A stretch of DNA of 6,469 nucleotides from JBGPIK01 sp041484845 (GTDB lineage Bacteria > Desulfobacterota > Binatia > UBA9968): the NCBI GenBank assembly GCA_041484845.1, contig JBGPIK010000386.1, positions 1 to 6,469 of the forward strand. The letters are read 5' to 3'. Both the position numbers and the translations under genes were made by a program. The notes beneath the pieces were generated by a model. It saw nothing but the letters and a program-made list of their open reading frames with translations, had not been told where the DNA came from and did not search any database. Positions 1 to 5,668 of this stretch are shown here, in pieces. The stretch's first letter is position 1; every line of letters begins with the position of its first letter.

Positions 1-68
1 CAGATCAAATAGTATTGCCGCCTCTGGTTGGCTCGCTCGATGACCTGGACTTTGGTAAGGTATCCCAT
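1..68 (-). CDS. Small AbrB/MazE-like DNA-binding protein, N-terminal part only
   Basis: An ATG at 66-68 opens a frame that stays open to the window edge, giving 22 residues beginning MGYLTKVQVIERANQRRQYY. The pattern 'TKVQVIxRxNxRQYY' resembles the first beta strands of short AbrB/SpoVT-type proteins that I associate, from memory, with a position just ahead of transposase genes in some insertion sequences. The start is supported by a near-consensus promoter whose predicted transcription start is only about 2-3 nt upstream, so the mRNA would be essentially leaderless; no Shine-Dalgarno sequence is visible. If the assignment is right it would be a DNA-binding regulator of the IS. The family call rests on 22 residues and is tentative; that this is a real coding start is better supported by promoter placement. 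Confidence 0.5.
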   Translation of the reverse strand, partial: MGYLTKVQVIERANQRRQYYLI

Positions 69-76
69 AGTGAGAA

Positions 77-105
77 ATTATATACATAGCTATATCACTA
101 GTCAA
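77..105 (-). promoter_or_regulatory. Near-consensus sigma-70 promoter inside the IS end
   Basis: On the minus strand, TTGACT (100-105) and TATAAT (77-82) are separated by exactly 17 nt. This is one base off the consensus -35, a perfect -10 and optimal spacing. The predicted start is near 70-71, two or three bases before the ATG at 68. An 8-bp palindrome ATAGCTAT (86-93) lies in the spacer and is a possible operator. TTTCTCAC at 70-77 overlaps the -10 end and the start point, and is the inverse of GTGAGAAA in the IS tip (124-131). Confidence 0.75.
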
Positions 106-120
106 GACAAATATTGGGGA

Positions 121-135
121 TTTTTTCTCACGACC
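121..135 (-). repeat. Terminal inverted repeat of the IS, same as the ends of the 647-753 element
   Basis: GGTCGTGAGAAAAAA on the minus strand. It is identical to 739-753 on the same strand (16 bp if the next inward base is counted, 120-135 and 738-753), and to 647-661 on the plus strand. Against 647-665 the match also runs on into CCCC after a one-base gap. Confidence 0.75.
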
Positions 136-142
136 GCAGAGG

Positions 143-517
143 TTACCTTAAATTATACACCATGCGCTTGATGCCTGTCTTGAGCACGGGCACGTTGAAA
201 TTAATGAGCAACCCAATCGGCCATCCGCCTAGTTTCAAATAGGTCAACAGTTGAGCTTGGTGAATCGGTTGCAAATCCTCTACCGTCTTCAGTTCCACGA
301 CCACTGTCTTTTCAACTAAGAAATCGAGCCGATACCCGCAGTCAAGTGGAACTGACTTATAGGTTACCGGTATTGGCACCTGGCGTTCGAAGCAGATGTC
401 GGCAAGAGAAAGTTCATGCGCCAAACATACTTCATAAGCCGATTCGAGCAGCCCAGGCCCGAGCAACTTATGAACCTCAATTGCCGCCCCAATAATCTTC
501 TCCGTCAGTTCGTTCAT
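143..517 (-). CDS. GxxExxY family protein, PD-(D/E)XK nuclease-like
   Basis: This is a 124-residue protein, the usual size for the family. The naming motif is at G22-L-L-E25-S-A-Y28. A PD-(D/E)XK-like core follows: D65 in RLDFLVEK, E75-L-K77 at the end of a beta strand, then Q87-A-Q89-L-L-T-Y93-L. These are the positions expected for metal binding and catalysis in this fold; activity has not been shown for most members. I start at the ATG at 515-517, where the conserved MNELTEKIIGAAIEVH begins, with AGAGAAG (524-530) 6 nt upstream. An open frame continues to 586, but those codons are the repeat arm (FHRGGAAGAE) and are unlikely to be coding. The gene lies between a repeat arm (531-555) and the IS tip, with only 7 bp after the stop, and is unrelated to EPS synthesis. 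Role unknown; I infer a link to the surrounding repeats. Confidence 0.85.
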   Translation of the reverse strand: MNELTEKIIGAAIEVHKLLGPGLLESAYEVCLAHELSLADICFERQVPIPVTYKSVPLDCGYRLDFLVEKTVVVELKTVEDLQPIHQAQLLTYLKLGGWPIGLLINFNVPVLKTGIKRMVYNLR

Positions 518-530
518 AACTATCTTCTCT

Positions 531-555
531 GCGCCCGCAGCGCCTCCGCGGTGAA
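531..555 (+). repeat. Right arm of an intergenic repeat unit whose centre is the GxxExxY gene
   Basis: GCGCCCGCAGCGCCTCCGCG followed by GTGAA matches the right arm of the complete units at 784-870 and 5462-5760. The spacer after it (556-570) resembles the inter-unit spacers elsewhere (compare CGTCCGACTCCTTC with ATATCCGAATTCCTTT). No complete left arm is visible; GCAGAGGTT at 136-144 could be its inner remnant, with the rest displaced by the IS. Confidence 0.6.
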
Positions 556-570
556 ACGTCCGACTCCTTC

Positions 571-770
571 TTAACCACAGAGACACAGAGTACGCAGAGT
601 TCGTACTATTTTTTTAATCAAAACCTCTTTACTCCGCGCCCTCCCCGGTCGTGAGAAAAAACCCCTTTTTCGCAAAAATGAGCGTTGCAAGTATTTGATT
701 TCATTGAGGCCAAATTTGTAATTTTGATGGTTTTTGAATTTTTTCTCACGACCCCCGCCTCCGCGGTGAA
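571..770 (+). repeat. Intergenic repeat unit split by a 107-bp insert
   Basis: The left arm TTAACCACAGAGACACAGAG begins at 571. The centre (TACGCAGAGTTCGTACTA, T-run, ATCAAAACCTCTTTACTC) runs to about 643. The right arm resumes at 756 with CGCCTCCGCGGTGAA. Between them sits the inverted-repeat element at 647-753. From this left arm to the next unit's is 213 bp. Subtracting 107 bp plus a possible 3-bp CCC duplication (644-646 and 754-756) gives 103, the spacing of the uninterrupted units near 5500. Confidence 0.8.
647..753. mobile_element. 107-bp miniature inverted-repeat element (MITE-like)
   Basis: Perfect 15-bp terminal inverted repeats, GGTCGTGAGAAAAAA at 647-661 and its reverse complement at 739-753, bound a non-coding AT-rich core. 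The core holds a small palindrome (CAAATTTG, 711-718). The ends equal the tip of the IS at 121-135, so this is probably a non-autonomous derivative moved by that IS's transposase. CCC on both sides may be a 3-bp target duplication, but the flanks are C-rich and this is weak. Confidence 0.75.
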
Positions 771-783
771 TATTCCGGATGTT

Positions 784-870
784 TTAACCACAGAGACACG
801 GACTTCACAGAGTTCGTAGTATTTTTTTATCAAAACCTCTTTACTCGGCGCCCTCAGCGCCTCCGCGGTT
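784..870 (+). repeat. Intergenic repeat unit, complete
   Basis: Left arm TTAACCACAGAGACACGG, then an extended CTTCACAGAG, a centre TTCGTAGTA, T-run, ATCAAAACCTCTTTACTCGG and right arm CCCTCAGCGCCTCCGCGG. From CACAGAGTTCG to CCGCGG it is nearly identical to the unit at 5566-5653, 4.8 kb away. It starts 25 nt after the epimerase stop codon, so a wecB transcript that reads on would enter it right-arm first. I see no other recognisable signal in the gap between 896 and 517 apart from the repeat arms and the miniature element. Confidence 0.8.
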
Positions 871-895
871 CGCCATACAGAAGCCTGAAGTCTGT

Positions 896-2152
896 TCAGT
901 TTTGAATTGACTCCTCCGCGTTTGATTCGTACGCTGGACTGGGGATCGAGCGATCCGGCAAAAACTCGTTAACCAAAACCTTGATGATGCGCCCGGCGGC
1001 GTGTCCATCCCAATAGCGGGGAGAGCGGTGATCACCGTGGCCGCCGCTATTGACCCGATTAAATTCTTTTACGATATTTTCCGGATTCGAACCCACCACA
1101 ACGTTGCTCCCTTGCGTGACCGTGACCGGCCGCTCCGTGTTCTCGCGCAGTGTAATGCAAGGAACACCTAGAATCGTTGTTTCTTCCTGTATGCCGCCTG
1201 AATCAGTGAGAACGACTTTGGCATTCGACATGAGGTGCAAAAAATCAAGGTAGCCGAGCGGCGGAATCAAACGGATACGGACACGTGAATCCCATGGCTC
1301 TGGCCCCTGAACGAAGTGATCGACAAAACAATCCCCTAGGTCCGCCTCTTGAATGCGTTTCAACGTTCGCGGATGAGCCGGAAAAATAACCGGCATTTGC
1401 TTGGAAATGTCCAAAAAGGCATGAAGCATGCGAGAGAATACCCGCTCGTCATCGACGTTCGTCGGGCGATGGAGAGTCACAATTGCATACGGTCTTGTTC
1501 CCTGCGCTTCCGCCAGCTGCAGGTCCTGCAGGATCGCTGACTCGGATGCCTTCGCGCGGTGGCGCAGTAAAGTGTCGATCATGACATTCCCGACAAAAAA
1601 GATTTTCTCCGGCGGAACCCCTTCGCGTAATAGGTTTTCATTGGCGCTATCTTCGGTGGTAAACAGGTAATCAGAAATGGAGTCGGTGACGATGCGATTG
1701 ATCTCCTCCGGCATGGTCCGATCAAAACTTCTTAATCCCGCCTCCACGTGGGCTAGCTTGGGAATAAACTCCCGCTGACCGGCATCGCCCGTGCACAGGG
1801 TCTTGGTTGTGACCAAGGCGCAGGCAACGGTGGAATTCACATCGCCGACCACCATGACCACGTGCGGACGTTCATTCACAACGACGCTCTCGAACCGCTC
1901 CATAATCTTGGCGGTCTGCACCGAATGAGATCCCGAGCCGACCCCGAGAGATATATCCGGCTTGGGAAGCTCCAGATCGTTGAAGAACGAATCTGACATA
2001 TTCGCATCATAGTGCTGTCCCGTGTGGACGAGGATATGCTGTATGCTTTCTCCGGGGGAGAGCCGGTTGAATTCCTTGATGGCGTCGCAAATCGCAGCGA
2101 TTTTCATAAAATTCGGCCGTGCGCCGACGACCGAAAGTATCTTTAAAGACAT
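896..2152 (-). CDS. wecB: UDP-N-acetylglucosamine 2-epimerase (non-hydrolysing)
   Basis: This cytoplasmic enzyme interconverts UDP-GlcNAc and UDP-ManNAc, giving a precursor for surface polysaccharide. The 418-residue protein shows the family signatures in order: G10-ARPNFMK near the N-terminus, VVG-D104, H135-V-E137-AGLRS, PE149-E150-INR, TLH228-RP, TDSGGIQEE (316-324) and RENTERPVT (336-344). D104, E137, E150 and H228 align with the catalytic and binding positions of the E. coli enzyme. The length is somewhat above the usual ~370, mainly from a loop around 119-130 (TKTLCTGDAGQR) and a ~30-residue polar C-terminal tail. I start at the ATG 2150-2152, where GGAGG (2159-2163) sits 6 nt upstream inside the end of the preceding gene. 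The gap to that gene is 1 nt, so translation is probably coupled. It is the last gene of the EPS run. Confidence 0.93.
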   Translation of the reverse strand: MSLKILSVVGARPNFMKIAAICDAIKEFNRLSPGESIQHILVHTGQHYDANMSDSFFNDLELPKPDISLGVGSGSHSVQTAKIMERFESVVVNERPHVVMVVGDVNSTVACALVTTKTLCTGDAGQREFIPKLAHVEAGLRSFDRTMPEEINRIVTDSISDYLFTTEDSANENLLREGVPPEKIFFVGNVMIDTLLRHRAKASESAILQDLQLAEAQGTRPYAIVTLHRPTNVDDERVFSRMLHAFLDISKQMPVIFPAHPRTLKRIQEADLGDCFVDHFVQGPEPWDSRVRIRLIPPLGYLDFLHLMSNAKVVLTDSGGIQEETTILGVPCITLRENTERPVTVTQGSNVVVGSNPENIVKEFNRVNSGGHGDHRSPRYWDGHAAGRIIKVLVNEFLPDRSIPSPAYESNAEESIQN

Positions 2153-2153
2153 T

Positions 2154-3020
2154 TTAAACCTCCGCGTTCGGACACGCCGCATTCCCATTAGTAGACAAGA
2201 GATCTTCCATAGGCGCCCATGAAAACTCTTCCAACAACTTGGCGCATTTCTTTTCCGTTGTGCTTAGATTTTGGTAATGACGAAACTTCGACAACCAGGG
2301 CGCCGCGATGCGCGGTTGATCGGTGTCCAATTCCCACGGATGAAGATAGACCATCGCCGGCTGCCTCTCGATCTCGTTAATGCGCCGGATCGCCCACGCC
2401 GTTATTTGATACGGAAACAGGCGCAAATAACCGCCGCCGGCCACGGGAAAATTCATGCCCCAGAGCCTTATCGTCGATGGCGGGAATTCCTTAAGTTCTC
2501 TTCCGCACTTCAACTCTTTGACATGAGGAAATCGAGGCGCCCCGGGAATGCCATAGGTGTCGTGTACGACAGGAAAAATACTTGAATCGTATTCGAACCC
2601 TTCCTCGGCCAAAATCTCTAAAGCCCACAAGGTCGCCGATGTAATCGAGTAGCTGGGAGCGCGGTAGCTTTTGACTCGTACACCCACAGCGTCCTCGATT
2701 ACTTGTTTTGCATGGCGCACATCTTTACGAAAATCTTTATCATCGCCGCTATAAATGACTCGATGCGCATAGCCGTGGCAGCCGATCTCATGCCCGGCTT
2801 TGAAGATCTGCTTGATCAAACTCGGGCATCGTTCGGCCACCCAGCCCAAAACAAAAAAAGTAGCGCGCACCCCGCGCTTTCCTAGGAGTTCCAAAAGCCG
2901 CAAAGTATTTCGCTCAACGCGCAGAGGATAAGACTTCCAATCGCCCGGCGCCACCACGCCGGCAAATGCCTGCACATGAAAATAATCCTCGACGTCGATG
3001 GTTAACGCATTGACCGTCAT
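2154..3020 (-). CDS. Polysaccharide deacetylase, XrtA/PEP-CTERM-associated type
   Basis: A 288-residue NodB-fold deacetylase, probably removing N-acetyl groups from the EPS product. Motif 1 is TID9-VED12-YFH, the form typical of the XrtA-associated subgroup rather than classical TFDDG. Motif 2 is H82-GYA-H86, the metal-binding pair with an aspartate from motif 1. Motif 3 is YR120-AP-SYSI, motif 4 is YD145-SSIFP, and motif 5 is YLH227-PWE. All expected metal and catalytic positions are present. There is no signal peptide; as in other members of this subgroup the protein begins directly with the catalytic domain, so the site of action is uncertain. The ATG at 3018-3020 is preceded directly by an in-frame TGA, so the start cannot lie further upstream; the Shine-Dalgarno sequence is weak (GGGG). 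It follows the sugar transferase by 24 nt and precedes wecB by 1 nt. Confidence 0.92.
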   Translation of the reverse strand: MTVNALTIDVEDYFHVQAFAGVVAPGDWKSYPLRVERNTLRLLELLGKRGVRATFFVLGWVAERCPSLIKQIFKAGHEIGCHGYAHRVIYSGDDKDFRKDVRHAKQVIEDAVGVRVKSYRAPSYSITSATLWALEILAEEGFEYDSSIFPVVHDTYGIPGAPRFPHVKELKCGRELKEFPPSTIRLWGMNFPVAGGGYLRLFPYQITAWAIRRINEIERQPAMVYLHPWELDTDQPRIAAPWLSKFRHYQNLSTTEKKCAKLLEEFSWAPMEDLLSTNGNAACPNAEV

Positions 3021-3044
3021 TCAGACCCCAAACTCAGTCACTCT

Positions 3045-4439
3045 TCAGCGCGCGCCCGATCCAAGCAAAATGACCTTGAAACTCTCAAAGATGATCTGCA
3101 GATCGAACAGAGGCGACATATTCTTGATGTAATAAAGATCGTACTGCAATTTTTCGATGGCGCCCGCTTCGCTATCACCGTACGGGTAACTGATCTGGGC
3201 CCAACCCGTAATGCCCGGCTTGACCGAGTGGCGTAGGTAATAGTAGGGAATCTTGCTCTTCAATTGCTCCACAAAAAAGGATCGCTCCGGCCTGGGACCG
3301 ACAAAGCTCATTTCTCCCTTGAGCACATTGTACATTTGCGGGATTTCATCGATCCGAAGCTTGCGAATGATCCGACCGATGCGGGTCGCGCGCGGATCGT
3401 TCTTAGAAGCCCACACGGGGCCCCCAGAAGCTTCCGCCCCCTCCGCCATCGAGCGAAATTTGTAGAGGGTAAACGTCCGCTCGTCTTGACCCACTCTCTC
3501 CTGCCGATAAAAAATCGGCCCCCGACTCTCCAGCTTGATCGCCGCCGCTACCAGCAAACAAAGCGGCGCGCTCAAGACTAAACCTATAAGTGATACGCCT
3601 TGATCGAGAATTCGCTTGGTCATCATCACGAAACGATCGCGGCGAAAGCCCTTAGATAAAATGATCCATTCCGGACTTAAATCGGTGATAGGGATCTTGC
3701 TCACCAGCCGTTCATAAAATGAATGACAGTCTTCGATCGGCATGCCCTTGGTGCGCAAGGTTACAAGGTCTCTGACCACAGCGTCCGGACAGCCCTCCGC
3801 TCCTGCAAGCAAAATCCGGTTGATCCCCTTTTGCTCGATAAAAGACGACAGCAACCGAAAAGGAAACACTGGCAATACCTTTTTTTTAGGATTGCCGTAG
3901 GCAAGGGTGACCTCCCCCGCGGAACTGCCGATGAATCCAATCACTTCCATCCCAAGCTTTTGTTGGCGACAGAGCTCTTCAGCAACGATTTTGCCGATCG
4001 TCTGTAGTCCAACGACCAAGACCTTCGCATGAACCCGGGCGAGCGAGATAATACGCAGAAACCCGACCCGCCAAAGCGCGAGGCCCAATCCCACAATCGC
4101 CATTTCGCTCAGGTAAATTCCCTTGCCGAAATCAGGTATGGGGTAACTCAAAACTCCAATGAAAACGCACGCTATACCAAGCGCTCCTATAAACCGGAGC
4201 AAGAGTTCGCGAAGCGACAGAGCTTGATCGACGGCATAGAGATCGGAGTAATAAAATGAAACGACGATAACCGATGCCATGGCAAAGCCATGAAGGGTCC
4301 AAATCCATCCCACTCCCGGCGTTATGCCTGTCTTTACCATCGTCCAACGGACGATAAATCCAGTGCCAACACTGATGACAAAATCACCAAGAATCAGGGC
4401 GAGGTCATAGGATGAAAAGTAACGATTAAATACGCGCAT
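3045..4439 (-). CDS. EpsB-type undecaprenyl-phosphate sugar phosphotransferase, XrtA-associated
   Basis: A 464-residue inner-membrane initiating transferase that moves a sugar-1-phosphate from a nucleotide sugar to undecaprenyl phosphate, the first step of EPS repeat-unit assembly. The N-terminal third has several hydrophobic segments (about 13-31, 45-64, 82-98, 109-130). A Rossmann-like CoA-binding domain follows (VLVVG144-LQTIGK onward). The C-terminal catalytic part begins with KRILD (275-279) and a membrane segment (about 280-300). It contains GPIFYRQERVG (307-317), FTLYKFRSM (323-331), LRID364-E365-IPQMYNVLKG, FVGPRPE (379-385) and PGITGWAQ (408-415). D364-E365 is the conserved acidic pair of the PglC/WcaJ fold. 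Starting MRVFNRYFS is characteristic of the XrtA-associated subfamily. It lies 3 nt after the kinase stop with only a weak GAAAG upstream, so coupled translation is likely. The sugar transferred cannot be told from sequence. Confidence 0.93.
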   Translation of the reverse strand: MRVFNRYFSSYDLALILGDFVISVGTGFIVRWTMVKTGITPGVGWIWTLHGFAMASVIVVSFYYSDLYAVDQALSLRELLLRFIGALGIACVFIGVLSYPIPDFGKGIYLSEMAIVGLGLALWRVGFLRIISLARVHAKVLVVGLQTIGKIVAEELCRQQKLGMEVIGFIGSSAGEVTLAYGNPKKKVLPVFPFRLLSSFIEQKGINRILLAGAEGCPDAVVRDLVTLRTKGMPIEDCHSFYERLVSKIPITDLSPEWIILSKGFRRDRFVMMTKRILDQGVSLIGLVLSAPLCLLVAAAIKLESRGPIFYRQERVGQDERTFTLYKFRSMAEGAEASGGPVWASKNDPRATRIGRIIRKLRIDEIPQMYNVLKGEMSFVGPRPERSFFVEQLKSKIPYYYLRHSVKPGITGWAQISYPYGDSEAGAIEKLQYDLYYIKNMSPLFDLQIIFESFKVILLGSGAR

Positions 4440-4442
4440 CTT

Positions 4443-5381
4443 TCAATGGGAGCCGTTCGTTGAATAGTAATAGTACTTGGACGCGATCCCCAGATCCGCC
4501 CCGTTCAACACAATTCCGACAACCTTGTTTGAATTGATCGATTGCAGAGCCTTCATCAAGTAATCGCGAGGTGTTTTGCCTGCACGCACGACCATGAGCA
4601 CCCCGTCGACTTGGCGCGCTATGACCATAGGATCCGGCGTCGATAAGACCGGCGGACAATCGATGACAATCTGATGCCCTGGAAATTCGGTTCGGATCTC
4701 TTCCATGGCCTGGCTCATTTTCTCTTTCGCCAGCAATTCGGACGAAAATCCTGAAGGTCGTCCCGCCGGCAATACCCGAAGTGAAGGGAGAAATGTATCC
4801 TGAACAAGATCTTTGATCGCCGGGTGATGATTCGAGCCCAAAAAGTCGGCAAGACCAGGCGACCCTTGCAGGTTGAAATAACGATGAACGCCCGGGTCGC
4901 GCAGATCGCCGTCGATCAAGAGAACCTTTTCTTCGTAATCCAAAGCCAACGCCGCAGCCAAGTTGACGGCAACCGTTGTCTTACCATCTCTCTTGACAGG
5001 GCTGCTGATGGCGAATGTTTGAATCCCCGCTTCGGTACGAAGCCGCTTGATCTGTTCGCGCAGAATCTTGTATTGCTCCGCAGCGGGCGAATCTTTATCG
5101 ATCGCAACAATGGGATAATTAGTGTACCGCCGCAGGTCCCAACCAAAGACAAGCTCTTCGAGTTTTTCGCGCCAAGATCTATTCCCGTTCTTGCTCACGG
5201 GCAGCGAAATCGTAGGGTCGAGCCTTTTTCCATTCCGCTCGCCCTGCGAATGCATCAGTTCGGCTCCGTTGCCTAACAGCAAGGGTTGAGGCGCTGCGTG
5301 ATCCAGGCTTTCCGACGTTCGCTCGTCACGCTGTTTCTTGTCGTTACTCGCCTTGTTCAATGCCTCAAAAACTCTACTCAT
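4443..5381 (-). CDS. CpsD/CapB-type tyrosine autokinase, XrtA-associated
   Basis: A 312-residue bacterial tyrosine kinase that controls EPS polymerisation and export through autophosphorylation. Residues 1-10 (MSRVFEALNK) are the usual N-terminal helix of the subfamily, followed by a polar linker to about 88. The P-loop ATPase domain has Walker A SPVKRDGK134-TT, Walker A' LLID157-GD159-LRDP and Walker B IVID241-CPP. A cluster of four tyrosines (303-306) near the C-terminus is the expected phosphorylation site. In Walker A, R131 stands where most relatives have glycine (PGxGK). It lacks a fused Wzz membrane part, so a separate chain-length partner is expected but none is in the window. I start at ATG 5379-5381 because AGGAG (5390-5394) lies 8 nt upstream; a TTG two codons earlier would be only 2 nt from it. 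First gene of the four-gene run; no convincing promoter was seen in 5382-5460. Confidence 0.92.
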   Translation of the reverse strand: MSRVFEALNKASNDKKQRDERTSESLDHAAPQPLLLGNGAELMHSQGERNGKRLDPTISLPVSKNGNRSWREKLEELVFGWDLRRYTNYPIVAIDKDSPAAEQYKILREQIKRLRTEAGIQTFAISSPVKRDGKTTVAVNLAAALALDYEEKVLLIDGDLRDPGVHRYFNLQGSPGLADFLGSNHHPAIKDLVQDTFLPSLRVLPAGRPSGFSSELLAKEKMSQAMEEIRTEFPGHQIVIDCPPVLSTPDPMVIARQVDGVLMVVRAGKTPRDYLMKALQSINSNKVVGIVLNGADLGIASKYYYYSTNGSH

Positions 5382-5461
5382 CGGCAATACTCCTGCTTCA
5401 GGCTACGAGAGCCGGGGGGAATGAAAATAATTTGCGCCATAAAGGCCGCGCGTATTGCGTA

Positions 5462-5550
5462 TTCACCGCAGAGACACAGAGTACACAGAGGTTTATTCAT
5501 GAAAATATCCTCATCGATTTTCTCCGCGTGCTCAGCGCCTCGGTGGTGAC
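5462..5550 (+). repeat. Intergenic repeat unit, first of three in the kinase-ATPase gap
   Basis: Left arm TTCACCGCAGAGACACAGAG, then GTACACAGAGGTTTATTCAT and a unit-specific centre, then right arm CTCAGCGCCTCGGTGGTGAC. The arms pair as an imperfect inverted repeat (about 14 of 20). The centre (about 5497-5525) differs from those of the other units, while the arms are conserved. The spacer ATATCCGAATTC follows. Confidence 0.8.
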
Positions 5551-5565
5551 ATATCCGAATTCTGT

Positions 5566-5653
5566 TTCACCACAGAGGCACAGAGTACACAGAGTTCGTA
5601 GTATTTTTTATCAAAACCTCTTTACTCGGCGCTCTCCGCGCCTCGGCGGTAAA
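5566..5653 (+). repeat. Intergenic repeat unit, second of three
   Basis: Left arm TTCACCACAGAGGCACAGAG, centre TTCGTAGTATTTTTTATC followed by AAAACCTCTTTACTCGG, right arm CTCTCCGCGCCTCGGCGG. The arms pair at 20 of 21 positions in minus-strand RNA once G-U pairs are allowed. It lies about 104 bp from the previous unit and 103 bp from the next, and is nearly identical in its centre to the unit at 784-870. Confidence 0.85.
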
Positions 5654-5668
5654 ATATCCGAATTCCTT

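Larger units (their letters stand above)
1..135 (-). mobile_element. End of an insertion sequence, truncated by the window edge
   Basis: The outer tip, read leftward from 135, is GGTCGTGAGAAAAAA followed by TCCCC. The same 15 bases form both ends of the miniature element at 647-753, which is why I read this as a transposon end. Inside the tip lie a near-consensus promoter and the start of a small AbrB-like gene reading off the window. The tip is only 7 bp past the stop codon of the GxxExxY gene. No transposase is visible; it would have to lie to the left. The boundary at 135 rests on comparison of three copies of the end. Element family is not assigned. Confidence 0.6.

Noticed and set aside
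518..586. Upstream extension of the GxxExxY gene to 586
   Set aside because: The extra 23 codons are the repeat arm; family homology and a ribosome site both point to the ATG at 515-517.
618..833. Minus-strand 71-codon open frame
   Set aside because: It runs through the miniature element and both flanking repeat halves; it is a by-product of the repeats.
871..895. Rho-independent terminator after the epimerase gene
   Set aside because: No GC hairpin followed by a T-run in the minus-strand sense; only the repeat hairpin follows, whose role is unproven.
841..1035. Minus-strand 64-codon frame, and other frames inside 1050-5276 on either strand
   Set aside because: They overlap strongly supported genes in other frames and show no recognisable protein features.
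5385..5387. TTG start for the kinase, two codons upstream
   Set aside because: It would leave only 2 nt to the AGGAG; the ATG at 5379-5381 has 8 nt and matches the family start MSRxxxAL.
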